Of a stretch of 64,000 nucleotides of DNA, positions 1 to 27,200 are shown piece by piece. Positions within the stretch are counted from its first letter, which is position 1, and every line of letters begins with the position of its first letter. Made by a program: the position numbers and the translations under genes. The stretch is from Micromonospora echinofusca (lineage in GTDB: Bacteria > Actinomycetota > Actinomycetes > Mycobacteriales > Micromonosporaceae): positions 3,674,501 to 3,738,500 of the forward strand of contig NZ_LT607733.1 in assembly GCF_900091445.1 (NCBI RefSeq). Direction: 5' to 3'. The notes under the pieces were generated by a model. That model made no database searches. It was not told where the DNA came from and was given only the letters and a program-made list of their open reading frames with translations.

Positions 1-3000
1 ACCAGCCGGGAGGCCGTGTAGCGGTCGTCGGCGAGGAACTGTTGGAGCACGGCGAGCGCGCGGTGGGTCACCTCGGCGACGGCCCGGGGCACGTCCGCCG
101 ACGTGGGCGGGTCGAGGAACGGCACGACGAGCACGCCGGGTGCGTCCGTCCCGTCGTCCATGGCCGTGGCCAGGGCGGTCAGGTCGGCGTACGCCGTCAC
201 GGCCGTGCCGGTGGCGGCGACCGCGTCGGTGAGCGCCGCGGCGTCGCCGATCACCGCCCAGTCGACGGTGGCCGGGCCGGCGGGCAGCGCGAGCGGCGCC
301 CACTCGACCCGGAACAGCGACTCGGTGCCGCCGCCGGAGGCGGTGCGGAGCTGGTCGGCGGAGACCGGCCGCAGGACGAGGGAGCCGACGGAGATGACCG
401 GCGCGCCGGTGACGTCGGTGAGCAGCAGCGAGATGCTGTCGGGGCCGGTGTGCGAGACCCGGACGCGGGCCGCCGCGGCGCCGGCGCCGTGCAGGGCGAC
501 GTCGTTCCAGGAGAACGGCAGCCGGCCGTACCCCGGGGGCATGTCGGCCCCGGAGGGCTCACCGGCCGGCGTGGTCAGGCCGAGGGTGTGCAGCGCGGCG
601 TCGAGCAGGGCCGGGTGCAGGCCGTACCCGCCGGCTTCGGCGGCGGGGGCCTCGGGCAATGCCAGCTCGGCGAAGAGGTCGTCGCCGCGCCGCCACGCGG
701 AACGCAGGGCGATGAACGACGGACCGTAGTCGTAGCCCTGGGCGGCGAGGTTGAGGTACAGGTCGTCGGTGCCGACCTCGGTCGCGCCGGGCGGCGGCCA
801 GGTGGTCAGGTCGGACCAGCCGACGGGGCCGCTCGGCACGGCCGGGCCGCTGGCCAGCACGCCGCTGGCGTTGCGGGTCCAGGCCCGCTCGCCCTCGGTC
901 GGCTCGCCGTCCTGGGCGGAGTGCAGCGACACGGACCGGCAGCCGGTCTCGTCCGCCGGGCCGATCCAGAGCTGGATGTCGACGCCCCCGGTCTCCGGCA
1001 GGATCAGCGGCGACTCCAGGGTGAGTTCGCGGACGTGGTCCGCGCCGACGTGCGCGCCGGCCTGGAGGGCGAGTTCCACGAAGCCCGTGCCGGGCAGCAG
1101 CACGGTGTCGAAGACGACGTGGTCGGAGATCCACGGGTGGGTACGCCGGGCCAGCCGTCCGGTGAACAGGAAGCCCTCGGCGTGCGCGACGCCGACGGCG
1201 GCCCCGAGCAGGGGGTGTTGCGCGGGCCGCAGGCCGAACGCGGTGACGTCGCCGGTCCACCCGGCCCCCGCCTCGGGCCAGTAGCGCTGGTGCTGGAACG
1301 CGTACGTGGGCAGGTCCACCCGCCGGGCGCCGGTGCCGGCGAACCACGGCTGCCAGTCGACGGCCACCCCGTGCGTGTGCAGCTCGGCCAGCCCGGCCAG
1401 CAACCCCTGCGCCCCGGGCCGGTCCTTGCGCTGCGCGGCGACGGCCAGCACGACGTCGTCGCCGGGCAGGATCTCGCCGACCATCGCGGTCAGTACGCTC
1501 TGCGGCCCGATCTCCAGGAACGTGTCCGCCCCGGCGGACCGCAACGCGGCGACCCCGTCGGCGAAGCGGACGGCCTCCCGGACGTGACGCACCCAGTAGT
1601 CGGCCGTACGGATCTCGTCGGCGTCGGCCAGCGCCCCGGTCACGTTCGACACCACCGGCAGCGACGGCGCGGAGAACGTCAACCCGTCCAGCACGGTGCG
1701 GAACTCGGCGAGCATCGGCTCCATCAGCGGGCTGTGGAACGCGTGACTCACCGTCAACCGACGCGTGCGTACGCCCCGCTCCCGCCAGACCCGCTCCACC
1801 TCGTCGAGGGCGTCGACGGCACCGGAGACCACGACCGAGGTCGGCCCGTTGACCGCGGCGATCCCGACCCGGTCGGTCGATCCGGCGATCGACTCGACCA
1901 CCGCCGCCTCGTCGGCGGCCACCGCGAGCATGCCGCCACCGGCCGGCAGCGCCTGCATCAGCCGCCCCCGCGCCGCCACCAGCGCACACGCGTCGGCCAG
2001 CGACAGCACCCCGGCCACGTACGCGGCCGTGACCTCACCGATCGAGTGACCACCCACGAACTCCGGCGCGACCCCGAACGACTCCACCAGGCGGAACAGC
2101 GCCACCTCGACCGCGAACAGACCGGCCTGCGTGAACACCGTCCGGTCCAGCAGCGCCGCCTCGGCGGAGCCCTCCGGCGCGAACAGCACCTCCCGCAACG
2201 GACGCGGCAGCAACGCGTCCAGGTACACGCACACCTCGTCCAGCGCGGCGGCGAACACCGGGAAGCCGGCGTACAACTCGCGGCCCATGCCGGCGCGCTG
2301 CGCGCCCTGACCCGAGAAGAGCACCGCCAGCGAGCCCCGGCCCCCGGCCTGGCCGGCGACCACCGTGCCGGACGGCTGGCCGGCGGCGAGGGCGCGCAGC
2401 CCGGCCAGCAGATCCTCGCGGCCGGTCGCGCAGACCACGGCGCGGTGGTCCAGGCTGGACCGCGACGTGACCGACGAGAAGCCCAGGTCGAGGGGCCGCA
2501 GGGTCTCGTCGGCGGCGATCCGCTCCGCCCAGCGGGTCGCCTGCGCGGCGAGGCCGGCCGCGTCCCGGGCCGACACCGGCACCGGTACGACCGGCCGCTC
2601 GACCACCGGCGCGGCGGCCGACGGGGGCTGCTGCGGTGCCGGAGCCTGCTCCAGGATGGTGTGCGCGTTGGTACCGGACACCCCGAACGAGGAGACCGCC
2701 GAGCGGCGCGGGCGGTCCACCGCCGGCCACGGCGTCGCCTCGGTCACCAGCGAGACCTCGCCGGCCGACCAGTCGACCTCGGGGGTCGGCTCGTCGACGT
2801 GCAGGGTGGGCGGTACGAGCCCGTGCCGCATCGCCATGACCATCTTGATGACGCCGGCGACGCCGGCGGCGGCCTGCGCGTGGCCGATGTTCGACTTGAC
2901 CGAGCCGAGCAGCAGCGGCGCCGAGTTGCCCCGGTCCTGCCCGTACGTGGCCAGCAGCGCCTGCGCCTCGATCGGGTCGCCGAGCCGGGTGCCGGTGCCG

Positions 3001-3935
3001 TGCGCCTCCACGACGTCCACGCCACCGGCGGCGAGGCCGGCGTTGGCCAGGGCCTGCTGGATCACCCGCTGCTGCGACGGCCCGTTGGGGGCGCTCAGGC
3101 CGTTGGAGGCGCCGTCCTGGTTCACCGCGCTGCCCCGCACCACAGCGAGGATGGGGTGACCGTTGCGCTGCGCGTCCGACAGCCGTTCCAGCACCAGGAC
3201 GCCGACGCCCTCGGACCAGCCGGTCCCGTCGGCGGCGGCGGCGAACGCCTTGCACCGGCCGTCGGCGGCGAGGCCACGCTGCCGGGAGAACTCGACGAAG
3301 GCGGCCGGGGTGCACATGGCCGTGACCCCGGCGACGATGGCCAGGGTGCACTCCCGCTGCCGCAGCGCCTGGCCCGCGAGGTGCAGGGCGACCAGGGAGG
3401 ACGAGCAGGCGGTGTCGATGGTGACGGCCGGCCCCTCCAGCCCGAAGGTGTAGGCGATGCGGCCGGAGACCACACTGCCGGCGTTGCCGGTCATCAGGTG
3501 CCCCTCGAGGCCCTGCGCGGCACCCATCAGCACGGTGCCGTAGTCCTGGCCGGTGCTGCCGGCGAAGACGCCGGTGCGGCTGCCGCGCAGCGAGTGCGGG
3601 TCGATGCCGGCCCGCTCCAGGGCCTCCCACGAGGTCTCCAGCAGCCAGCGCTGCTGCGGGTCCATCGCCAGCGCCTCCCGGGGGGAGATCGCGAAGAAGC
3701 CCGGGTCGAAGTCGGCCAGGTCGTGGACGAAGCCGCCCTGCCGCGTGTACGACGTACCGCTCTGCTCGGGGTCGCTGTCGTAGAGCGACCCGAGGTCCCA
3801 GCCGCGGTCCTCCGGGAAGTCGGAGACCACGTCCCGACCGGACGCGACCACCTCCCACAGGTCCTCGGGCGACCGCACCCCGCCGGGGAAGCGGCAGCTC
3901 ATGGAGACGATGGCGACCGGTTCCTGTTCACCGGC
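1..3935 (-). other. Module A1: KS-AT(malonyl)-DH-(KR start), truncated
   Basis: KS about 3935-2650, active Cys codon 3405-3407, with the HGTGT and KSNIGH histidine motifs present. AT about 2345-1300, malonyl-type by HAFH at 1734-1745. DH about 1250-400: catalytic His codon 1119-1121 and the closing Pro of HxxxGxxxxP are kept, but the motif Gly is Asp (codon 1107-1109); the second catalytic Asp is kept in [10 protein letters not shown]. The dehydratase is therefore probably active. Reading on from about 330 to 1 is the structural half of a KR, so the module is expected to be DH-KR or DH-ER-KR; which one cannot be seen. Confidence 0.9.
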
Positions 3936-4022
3936 CTCCACCTCGCGCAGGCGCTGGCGCACCTGGTGCAGGTCAGCGGTGACCCGCTTGAGGTAGTCGA
4001 GAAGCTTCGCCTCGTCAGCCAT
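1..4022 (-). CDS. Type I modular polyketide synthase, gene A (3' end outside window)
   Basis: Large cytosolic multienzyme that adds one extender unit to an ACP-bound polyketide chain and begins processing the beta-carbon. Seen: an N-terminal coiled-coil docking segment (residues 1-30), a ketosynthase with Cys206 in DTACSSS, a malonyl-type acyltransferase (GHSIG with Ser660; HAFH), a dehydratase, then the start of a ketoreductase structural subdomain where the window ends. The start is ATG at 4022, preceded by AAGGAG (4033-4038) at a 10-nt gap; the protein begins [20 protein letters not shown], typical of PKS subunits that dock to an upstream subunit. It lies 47 bp after gene B and is probably co-transcribed with it. 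The KR, ACP and any further modules lie beyond position 1. Identity as PKS is certain; total length is unknown. Confidence 0.97.
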   Translation of the reverse strand, partial: MADEAKLLDYLKRVTADLHQVRQRLREVEAGEQEPVAIVSMSCRFPGGVRSPEDLWEVVASGRDVVSDFPEDRGWDLGSLYDSDPEQSGTSYTRQGGFVHDLADFDPGFFAISPREALAMDPQQRWLLETSWEALERAGIDPHSLRGSRTGVFAGSTGQDYGTVLMGAAQGLEGHLMTGNAGSVVSGRIAYTFGLEGPAVTIDTACSSSLVALHLAGQALRQRECTLAIVAGVTAMCTPAAFVEFSRQRGLAADGRCKAFAAAADGTGWSEGVGVLVLERLSDAQRNGHPILAVVRGSAVNQDGASNGLSAPNGPSQQRVIQQALANAGLAAGGVDVVEAHGTGTRLGDPIEAQALLATYGQDRGNSAPLLLGSVKSNIGHAQAAAGVAGVIKMVMAMRHGLVPPTLHVDEPTPEVDWSAGEVSLVTEATPWPAVDRPRRSAVSSFGVSGTNAHTILEQAPAPQQPPSAAAPVVERPVVPVPVSARDAAGLAAQATRWAERIAADETLRPLDLGFSSVTSRSSLDHRAVVCATGREDLLAGLRALAAGQPSGTVVAGQAGGRGSLAVLFSGQGAQRAGMGRELYAGFPVFAAALDEVCVYLDALLPRPLREVLFAPEGSAEAALLDRTVFTQAGLFAVEVALFRLVESFGVAPEFVGGHSIGEVTAAYVAGVLSLADACALVAARGRLMQALPAGGGMLAVAADEAAVVESIAGSTDRVGIAAVNGPTSVVVSGAVDALDEVERVWRERGVRTRRLTVSHAFHSPLMEPMLAEFRTVLDGLTFSAPSLPVVSNVTGALADADEIRTADYWVRHVREAVRFADGVAALRSAGADTFLEIGPQSVLTAMVGEILPGDDVVLAVAAQRKDRPGAQGLLAGLAELHTHGVAVDWQPWFAGTGARRVDLPTYAFQHQRYWPEAGAGWTGDVTAFGLRPAQHPLLGAAVGVAHAEGFLFTGRLARRTHPWISDHVVFDTVLLPGTGFVELALQAGAHVGADHVRELTLESPLILPETGGVDIQLWIGPADETGCRSVSLHSAQDGEPTEGERAWTRNASGVLASGPAVPSGPVGWSDLTTWPPPGATEVGTDDLYLNLAAQGYDYGPSFIALRSAWRRGDDLFAELALPEAPAAEAGGYGLHPALLDAALHTLGLTTPAGEPSGADMPPGYGRLPFSWNDVALHGAGAAAARVRVSHTGPDSISLLLTDVTGAPVISVGSLVLRPVSADQLRTASGGGTESLFRVEWAPLALPAGPATVDWAVIGDAAALTDAVAATGTAVTAYADLTALATAMDDGTDAPGVLVVPFLDPPTSADVPRAVAEVTHRALAVLQQFLADDRYTASRL
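1281..1760. repeat. AT C-terminal tract nearly identical to 15458-15937 (copy in A1)
   Basis: Offset +14177. The first about 130 bp, coding the end of the AT and the post-AT linker, differ by a single base from module B1; the rest matches with scattered changes. F1 (about 61190-61650) is a more distant third copy. Confidence 0.75.
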
Positions 4023-4032
4023 GGACCGCGCA

Positions 4033-4038
4033 CTCCTT
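4033..4038 (-). promoter_or_regulatory. Ribosome binding site of gene A
   Basis: AAGGAG on the minus strand, 10 nt before the ATG at 4022. It supports this ATG as the start of gene A. Confidence 0.75.
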
Positions 4039-4069
4039 GTGTTGACCCGTCGTCGCAGCAGCGATCACG

Positions 4070-18196
<14,127 letters not shown>

Positions 18197-18206
18197 CGTG
18201 GACCTA

Positions 18207-18210
18207 CCTC
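18207..18210 (-). promoter_or_regulatory. Ribosome binding site of gene B (GTG start)
   Basis: GAGG on the minus strand, 10 nt before the GTG at 18196. It decides this GTG start, as the first ATG lies far inside the conserved docking and KS region. Confidence 0.6.
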
Positions 18211-18242
18211 ACTCGGCATGCCGATGTCGTTGCGGCTGGTCG

Positions 18243-21200
18243 TCACGACGTCTCCAGCTCGCGGTCGATCAGGTCGAAGATGTTCTCGGCGGTGGCCGAC
18301 TCCAGGTCGTCGTCGCCGTCCGCGTCCGTCTGCCGCTCGGTCAGCCGGTCCAGCAGGCCGTGCAGCCGGTCGGTGATCCGGCGGAACTCGTCGTCGGTCG
18401 GGTCGAGCCCGACGAGCGCCGCCTCCAGCCGGTCGAGTTCCCGGCCGGCCGTCGACGTCTCCCCCGCCGGGGTCACCGGGGCGAACTGCCCGGCCAGGTG
18501 GGTGGCGAGCGCCTCGGGCGTCGGGTTGTCGAAGACCAGCGTCGCCGGCAGCCGCAGCCCGGTGGCCGCGCCGAGCCGGTTGCGCAGCTCGACCGCGGTG
18601 AGCGAGTCGAAGCCGAGTTCCCGGAACGCGCGGGTCGGCTCGATGCCGGCCGGGTCGCCGTGGCCGAGGACGACCGCCACGTGCGACAGCACCAGGTCAC
18701 GCAGGGCGCGTACCCGCTTGTCGTCGGGCAGGGCGCGCAGCGTCTCGGCGTACGCCTGCCCGTCGGCGGCCTCGCCGGCCGCGGCCCGGCGGCCGGCGGC
18801 GCGGACCAGGTTGGTCAGCAGCGGGTGCACGGGCGATCCGGGCGCCGCCACCCCGGTGACGATCTTGGCGGGCATCAGGGTCGCCCGCTCCGAACGCCAG
18901 ACCGCGTCGAACAGGGCGAGCCCCTCGTCGTCGGACAGGGCGGCCATGCCGCCCCGGTCGAGGCGGCGGATGTCGGCCGAGTCGAGGTGGCCGGTCATGC
19001 CGCTGGCCTGCGCCCAGCGGCCCCACGCCAGCGCGACCGCCGGCAGGCCGAGGGCCCGCCGGTGCTCGGCGAGGGCGTCGAGGAACGCGTTGCCGGCGGC
19101 GTAGTTGCCCTGGCCGGGGCCGCCGAACACGCCCGCGGCGGCCGAGAAGAGCACGAACGCGCTCAGGTCGTGGCCGAGGGTGGCCCGGTGCAGGTTCCAG
19201 GCCACGTCGACCTTGGGCCGCAGCACCGCGGCGAGGCGGTCGGGGGTGAGCGACTCCACGGTGGCGTCGTCGAGGACGCCGGCGGCGTGCACGACGGCGC
19301 GCAGCGGGTGCCGCCGGTCCACCATGGAGAGCACGTCCGCCGCGGCGTCCGGGTCGGCCAGGTCGGCGGCGACGATCGACACGTCCGCGCCCAGGGCCTT
19401 GAGGTCGGCGAGCAGGTCGTCGGCGCCCTCGGCGTCCGGGCCGCGCCGGCTGACCAGGAGCAGCTGCCGGGCGCCGTGCGCGGTGACCAGGTGGCGGCAG
19501 AGCAGCGCGCCGAGGGTGCCGGTCGCCCCGGAGACCAGGACGGTGCCGTCGAGGCGGGGCGCCTGCGGGACGCTCAGGGCGAGCTTGCCCACGTGCCGGG
19601 CCTGGCTGAGGAAGCGGAACGCCTCGGGGGCGCGCCGGACGTCCCACGTGCGCCGGGGCAGGGGCCGCAGCGCCCCGCCGGCGAAGAGGGCCATCAGTTC
19701 GCCCAGCATCGCGCCGATCTTCTCCGGGCCGGCCTCGATGAGGTCGAAGACCTGGTAGCTGACCCCCGGGTGGTCGGCGGCGACGCGCTGCGGGTCCCGC
19801 TTGTCGGTCTTGCCCATCTCGACGAACCGGCCGCCGTCGGCGAGCAGCCGCAGCGACGCGTCGACGTACTCGCCGCTGAGCGCGTTGAGTACCACGTCGA
19901 CGCCCCGTCCGCCGGTGCGGTGGGCGAACTCCCCGGCGAAGTCGAGGCTGCGGGAGGAGGCGAGGTGCGCGTCGTCGAAGCCGGTGGCGCGCAGCGCCGG
20001 CCACTTGCCGGGGCTGGCCGTGCCGTAGACCTCCGCGCCGAGGTGGCGGGCGATCTGCACGGCCGCCATGCCGACACCGCCGGCCGCCGCGTGGACGAGC
20101 ACGGACTCCCCGGCGCGCAGCCGGGCCAGCTCCACCAGGCCGTACCAGGCGGTCAGGAAGACCACGGGCACGGCGGCGGCGTCGGTGTACGACCAGCCGT
20201 CGGGGATGCGGGTGACCAGCCTGCGGTCGGTGACCGCCGCCGAGGAGAACGAGCCGGAGAAGATGCCCATCACCCGGTCGCCGGGGGCGAGGTCGGTGAC
20301 CCCCGGTCCGACGCCGAGCACCACGCCGGCGCCCTCGTTGCCCAGCACCTCCTGGTCGGGGACCATGCCGAGGGCCAGCACCACGTCGCGGAAGTTCAGC
20401 CCGGAGGCGCGCATCCCGACCAGGACGTGGCCCGCCGGCAGTTCCCCGGTCGTCCGGGGGGCGGGCAGCAGGGCGAGGTTCTCCAGCGTGCCCTTCTCGG
20501 TGACGTCGAGGCGCCAGGGCACCTCGTCGGCGGGCAGCGGCAGCACGCCGGCGTCGCGCGCCCGGGCCAGCCGGGGCACCAGCGGCACGCCGTCGCGCAG
20601 CGCGAGCTGCGGCTCGCCGGAGGCGACGGCCGCCGGGACGGCCGCCAGGGAGGCGGCGGCGTCGTCGGTGTCGAGCAGCGTGAACCGGCCGGGGTGTTCG
20701 GACTGCGCGGAGCGGACCAGCCCCCACAGGCTCGCCCGGGCCAGGTCGCGGGGGGCCTCGCCCGGGGCCGCGCCGACCGCGCCCCGGGTGTGCAGGACCA
20801 GCCGGGACCGCTCCAGCCGGGGCTCGCCCAACCACTGCTGCACCAGCGCGAGCGCGTCGCGGGCCGCGTCGTGTGCGGCCGCGCCGGCCCGCTGCGGGTC
20901 CGACTCCGCGCCGGAGCGCAGGTCCAGCACCACATCGGGTACGTCCCCGGACTCCCCGACCTCGGCGACCAGCGCCGCCAGGTCGGCGTGGGCCCGCACC
21001 GGGTGCCCGGCGGCGGTGAGCGCCCCGGCGAGGCCGAGGGTGTCGTCGCCGAGCAGCGCCCAGCGGGTCGCTTCCCCCGCCGCCGCGTCGGTGCCCGGCA
21101 GCGGCGTCCAGTCCAGGTGGAACACCGAGGTGCGGCGCAGGGCGGCGGCCTCGTCGGCCCGGCCCGCGGCGACCGGGCGGAACGTCAGCGACTCGACGGT

Positions 21201-24200
21201 GGCCACCGGCTGGCCGGCGGTGTCGGCGAGGGTGACCGCGACGGTGTCCGGGCCGAGCGGGCGCAGCCGCGCCCGCAGCCGGGTGGCGCCGTGGGCGTGC
21301 AGGGCGACCGAGCGGAAGGCGAACGGCATCCAGCCCGCGCCGGAGGTGTCCGCCGGGTCGCCGAGCAGTGCGGTGACCCCGCTGGCCTGGAGGGCCGCGT
21401 CGAACAGCGCCGGGTGCAGCCCGAAGCGGGACGCGTCGGCGCTCGCCTCCTCGGGGAGGGCCACCTCGGCGTAGACCTCGCCGTCGCCGCGCCACACCCG
21501 GCGCAGGCCCCGGAAGGCGGGGCCGTAGCCGAGTCCACCCTCGGCCATCTGCGCGTACCAGGCGTCCAGGTCAGCGTCGACCTCGACGGCGTCGGCCGGC
21601 GGCCACTGCCCCGGTACGGCGGCCGGGGCGGGCAGGTGTGCCAGCAGCAGACCCTCGGCGTGCCGGGTCCACTCCGCGTCGGGGTTCTCCTCGGGGCGGG
21701 AGTGCACGGTGACGCTCCGTTCGCCGGTGTCGCCGGGCGGGCCCACGCGTACCTGCACCTGCACCGCGCCGGCCGGCGGGAGCACCAGCGGGTTGATCAG
21801 CGTCAGGTCGCCCACCTGGCCGGCGTCGACCTCGTCGCCGGCCCGGACCACCATGTCGACCACGCCGGTTCCCGGGACGATCACCGCCCCGCCGACGGCG
21901 TGGTCGGCCAGCCACGGGTGGGTACGCACGGACAGTCGCCCGGTCAGCACCACCGTCCGGTCGTCGGCGACGGGTACCGCCGCGCTGAGCAGCGGGTGGT
22001 CGGTGTCCTGGAGGCCGGCGGAGCCGACGTCGCGTACGCGGTGCGCGGGCGCGTCCAGCCAGAAGCGTCCCCGTTCGAAGGCGTACGTGGGCAGCGCCAC
22101 GGTGTCGGTACGGGCCAGCACGGCCGTCAGGTCGACGGGCAGGCCGATCGCGTGGGCGGTGGCGAGGTTGGTCAGCAGCCGCGTCGCGTCGTCGTCACCA
22201 CGCCGCAGGCTACCCAGCGTGTGCCCGCTCGCGCCCGCGTCGTCCAGGATCGCCGTCACCGGCATCGTCAACACCGGATGCGGGGAGATCTCCACGAACG
22301 TCGTGTGACCCGCCTCGACGGCCACCCGCACGGCGGCCTCGAACTGCACGGTCTGCCGCAGGTTGTCGTACCAGTAGTCCGCCGTCATCGACGCCGGGTC
22401 GACCCAGTCCCCCGTCAACGTCGAGACGAGCCGGGTGTGACCGGCCTGCGGGCTCACGTCGGCCAGGTCCGCGCGCAACTGCTCCGCGACCTCCTGCACC
22501 GCCGCTGAGTGCGACGCGTAGTCCACCGGAATCAACCGCGCCCGCACCCCCTCGGCCTGACACGCCTCCACCAGATCGGCAACCGGCTGCGGCGGACCCG
22601 ACACCACCACCGTCGACGGACCGTTCACCGCCGCCACCCCGACACCCGGGAACTCCCCGAGCCGCTCAGCCACCGCCTCGGCCGACAGGTCCACCGACGC
22701 CATCGTCCCGGTCCCCCGCAGCACCGTCAGCGCCCGCGACCGCAACGCCACCGCCTTCGCCGCATCCTCCAGGGACAGGATCCCGGCCACACACGCCGCA
22801 CCGATCTCACCCTGCGAATGACCAACCACCGCCGCCGGAACCACACCCGCGTGCTGCCACACCGCCGCCAGGGCCATGCCCACGGCCCACAACACCGGCT
22901 GCACGACCTCGACCCGCGCCAACCACGACTCGTCCTCACCCGTCAACACCGCAACGAGGTCCACGTCCAGGAACGGAGCCAGAGCCCGCTGACACTCCGC
23001 CAGACGCGCGTCGAACACCGGCGTACGACCCACCAGACCGGCCGCCATCCGCGCCGACTGCGCACCCTGACCCGGAAACACGAACACCGCACCCGCGCCA
23101 TGCGACAGAGCCGTCGCCGCGACGACGTTCCCCGCCGGCGACCCGGACGCCAGCGCGTCCAGCCCTCCCAGCAACTCCTCCGTGCTCGACCCGACCACGG
23201 CCGCCCGCTGGTCGAACGTCGACCGGGTGGCGGCGAGGGACCAGCCCACCGCCGCTGGGGCGAGACCGCCGTGCTCACGCACGTACTCCGCCAGGCGGGC
23301 CGCCTGGCCCGCGAGGGCGCGCTTCGAGCGCGCCGACACCGGCCACACCACGACGTCGGCGGCCACGAGTCCCGGACCGTGCTCGGCCGGAGCGGCGACC
23401 TCGGACGGCTCGTCGGCCTGCTCGATGATCACGTGGGCGTTGGTGCCGGACATGCCGAACGACGACACCGCCGCCCGACGTGGCCGCTGCACCTCGGACC
23501 ACGGCCGCGACTGCGTCGCCAACTCCACCGCGCCGGAGGTCCAGTCGATGTGCGGGGACGGCTCGTCCACGTGCAGCGTCGCCGGCACGACTCCGTGCCG
23601 CATCGCCAGCACCATCTTGATCACACCGGCGACGCCCGAGGCGGCCTGGGTGTGCCCGATGTTCGACTTGATCGAGCCGAGCAGCAGCGGCTCGTCAGCC
23701 TCGCGGCCCTGGCCGTAGGTCGCCAGCAGGGCCTGCGCCTCGATCGGGTCACCCAGCGTGGTGCCCGTGCCGTGCGCCTCGACCACGTCCACGTCCGCGG
23801 CGGTCAGGCGCGCCGACGCGAGGGCCTGCCGGATCACCCGCTGCTGCGAGGGACCGTTCGGCGCCGTCAACCCGTTGGAGGCGCCGTCCTGGTTGACGGC
23901 GCTGCCCCGCACGATCGCCAGCACCTCGTGGCCGTTGCGGCGTGCGTCCGACAGCCGCTCGACCAGCAGCACGCCGACGCCCTCGCCCCAGCCGGTGCCG
24001 TCCGCAGCGGCCGCGAACGCCTTGCACCGGCCGTCGGCCGCCAGGCCCCGCTGCCGGGAGAACTCGAAGAAGGTGCCGGGGGTGGCCATGACCGTGACGC
24101 CGCCGGCGAGGGCGAGGTCGCACTCGCCGCGCCGCAGCGACTGCACCGCCAGGTGCAACGCCACCAACGACGACGAACACGCCGTGTCCACCGACACCGC

Positions 24201-27200
24201 CGGCCCCTCCAACCCCAACGCGTACGCCACCCGACCCGACACCACACTCGCGGCGTTCCCGGTGGCCCCGAACCCTTCGGCCTGCTCCCCCGCAGCCATC
24301 AGCAGGGCCCCATAGTCCTGACCATTCGTGCCCACGAACACCCCTGTTCGCGAACCCCGAAGGACCCCAGGCTCAACCCCTGCCCGCTCGACCGCCTCCC
24401 ACGAAACCTCCAGCAGCAACCGCTGCTGCGGATCCATCGCCGCCGCCTCGCGGGGCGAGATCCCGAAGAAACCGGGGTCGAACTCGCCCGCGCCGTGCAG
24501 GAAGCCGCCCTTGTCGGTGTAGGTGGTGCCGGGGTTGGCCGGGTCGGGGTCGTAGAGCCGGTCGAGGTCCCAGCCCCGGTCGGTCGGGAAGTCGCCGATC
24601 GCGTCGACGCCGTCGGCGACGAGGCGCCACAGCTGCTCGGGGTCGTCGACGCCGCCGGGGTAGCGGCAGGCCATGGCGACGATGGCCACCGGCTCGTCGT
24701 CGTCCACGGAGGCCGGGGCGGCGTCCGGGGCCGGCCCGGCGTCGGTGCCGAAGAGCCCGGCGAGCAGGAAGCGGGCCAGCACGACCGGGGTGGGGTGGTC
24801 GAAGACCAGGGTGGTGGGCAGCGCCTGCCCGGTGGCGGCGGCGAGCCGGTTGCGCAGCTCCACGGCGGTCAGCGAGTCGAAGCCGAGGTCGCGGAACGCG
24901 GTGCCCGCCGGGACGGCGGCGGTCCCGCCGTCGTGGCCGAGCACGTCGGCGGCGAGTTCCCGGACCAGGTCGGCGACGCTCTCCTCCCGCCGGGCCGGGG
25001 TCAGCGCGGCGAGGCGCCGGCGCAGGGTCGCCGCCGGGCCCTCGTCGCCGTCGTCGACGGCGGCGCCGCCGTCGAGGGCGGCCCGCGCCTCCGGTACGCC
25101 CTCCAGCAGCGGACGGCGGCGGGCGGAGGCGTACGCGGGGGCGAACCGGGACCAGTCGACGTCGACCACCGTCACGGTGACGTCGTCGTGGTCGAGGGCC
25201 TGCTGCAACGCGCCCATGGCCACGGCCGGGTCCATGGCGGGCAGGCCCCGGCGGCGCAGGTTCCGTTCGGCGTCGGCCGCGTGCATGCCGCCGTCGGCCC
25301 AGGGCCCCCAGGCGATGGCGGTGCCGGCCCGGCCGTCGGCGCGGCGCCGCTGCACCAGCGCGTCGAGGTAGGCGTTGCCGGCCGCGTACCCGGCCTGCCC
25401 GCCGCTGCCCCAGGTGGCGGCGATGGACGAGTAGACGACGAAGGCGTCCAGTTCCCGGTCGGCGAGCAGGTCGGCGAGGTGGGTGGCCCCGGCGGTCTTG
25501 CCGACGGTGACCTCGGCCAGTTCGGCCGGGGTGACCTCCGCCAGCGGGGTGGCCTGGGCGATGCCGGCGGTGTGCACGACGGTACGCACCGGCGGTCCGG
25601 CGGACTCGACCCGGTCGAGCAGGTCGGCGAGGGCGGCCCGGTCGGCAATGTCGCAGGCGGCGACGGTGACCCGGGCCCCGAGGCCGGTCAGCTCGGTCTC
25701 CAGCTCGGCGGCGCCGGGGGCGGCGGGTCCGCGCCGGCTCACCAGCACGACGTGTTCGGCTCCGGCGGCGGCGAGCCAGCGGGCGGCGCGGGCGCCGAGG
25801 CCGCCGGTGCCGCCGGTGATCAGGGCGGTGCCGGTGGGCGTGAACCGGCGCGCCGGCGGGCGGTCGCCGAGGGCGGCGCGGACGAGGCGGCGGGCGAAGA
25901 CGCCGGGGCCGCGTACCGCGAGCTGGTCCTCGCCGGTCGATCCGGTGAGGATCGCGGCGAGCCGGGCGGCGGCCCGGTCGTCGGGCTCCGGCGGCAGGTC
26001 GACCAGGCCGCCCCAGCGGTGCGGCGCCTCGACGCCGACGACCCGGCCGAGGCCCCAGATCGCGGCCTGCGCGGGATCGGCGAGCCGGTCGTACGAGGCG
26101 GCGGCGACCGCGCCCCGGGTGACCAGCCACAGCGGCGCGGCCAGCCCGGCGTCGCCGAGCGCCTGCACGAGCGTGAGGGTGGCGGTCAGGCCGGGCAGGC
26201 CGGTGCCGTCGGCGGCGGGCGGTTCCCCGGCGAGCAGGGAGACGACGCCGGCGGGGTCGGTGCCGGCGAGCGCCGCCGCGAGGCCGGCCCGGTCGGCGTC
26301 CGGCTCGACGGTCAGCGGCTGCACGTCGGCGCCGGCGCCGGTCAGCGCGGCCCGGACGGTCCGCGCCGCCGGGTCGTCGGCGCCGCCGGCGGGCAGCGCC
26401 AGCAGCCAGGTGCCGGTCAGTCGGGCGGGGGCGGGTTCGGGCGTCACCTGCCAGTCGGTCCGGTACCGCCAGCCGTCGAGGACCGAGTGCTCCTGCCGTT
26501 GCCGCCGCCAGTCGGCGAGGACGGGCAGCAGGGTACGCAGCGACTCGGCGGCGGCGGAGTCGGTGACGGCGAGGGTGTCGCGCAGCGCGTCGAGGTCGGC
26601 GCGTTCGACGGCCGCCCAGAACCGCCGGTCGAGCGCGCCGGCCCCGCCCGTGGCGGCCTCGTCGGCGGGCGCCTCGGCCGGCACCCAGTACTGCTGCCGC
26701 TCGAACGGGTAGGTGGGCAGGCCGACGAGCCGGCCGGGCCGGTCGGCGAGGACGTCCGCCCAGCGCGGCGGCGTGCCGGCGACGTGGAGCTGGGCGAGGG
26801 CGGCGAGCAGGGCGCGGCGGTCCGGGCGGTCCCGGCGCAGCACCGGCACCACCACGGCGGGGACCGCGTCGGCCGCCTCGGCCTCGGCGAGGGTCTCCTG
26901 GATGCTGGCGGTGAGCACGGCGTCGGGGCCGACCTCCACGAACGTGCCGACGCCGTTGGCCCGCAGGGTGCGTACGCCGTCGGCGAAGCGGACCGCCTCC
27001 CGGACGTGGCGCACCCAGTAGCCGGGGTCGGTGAGCTGCGCCGGGTCGGCCAGCTCGCCGGTCAGGTTGGACACCACCGGCAGGGTGGGGGCGCGCAGGT
27101 CGAGGCCGGCGGCGACGGCGGCGAACTCGGCGAGCATCGGTTCCATGAGCGGGCTGTGGAAGGCGTGGCTGACCCGCAGCCGCCGCACCTTGACACCCCG

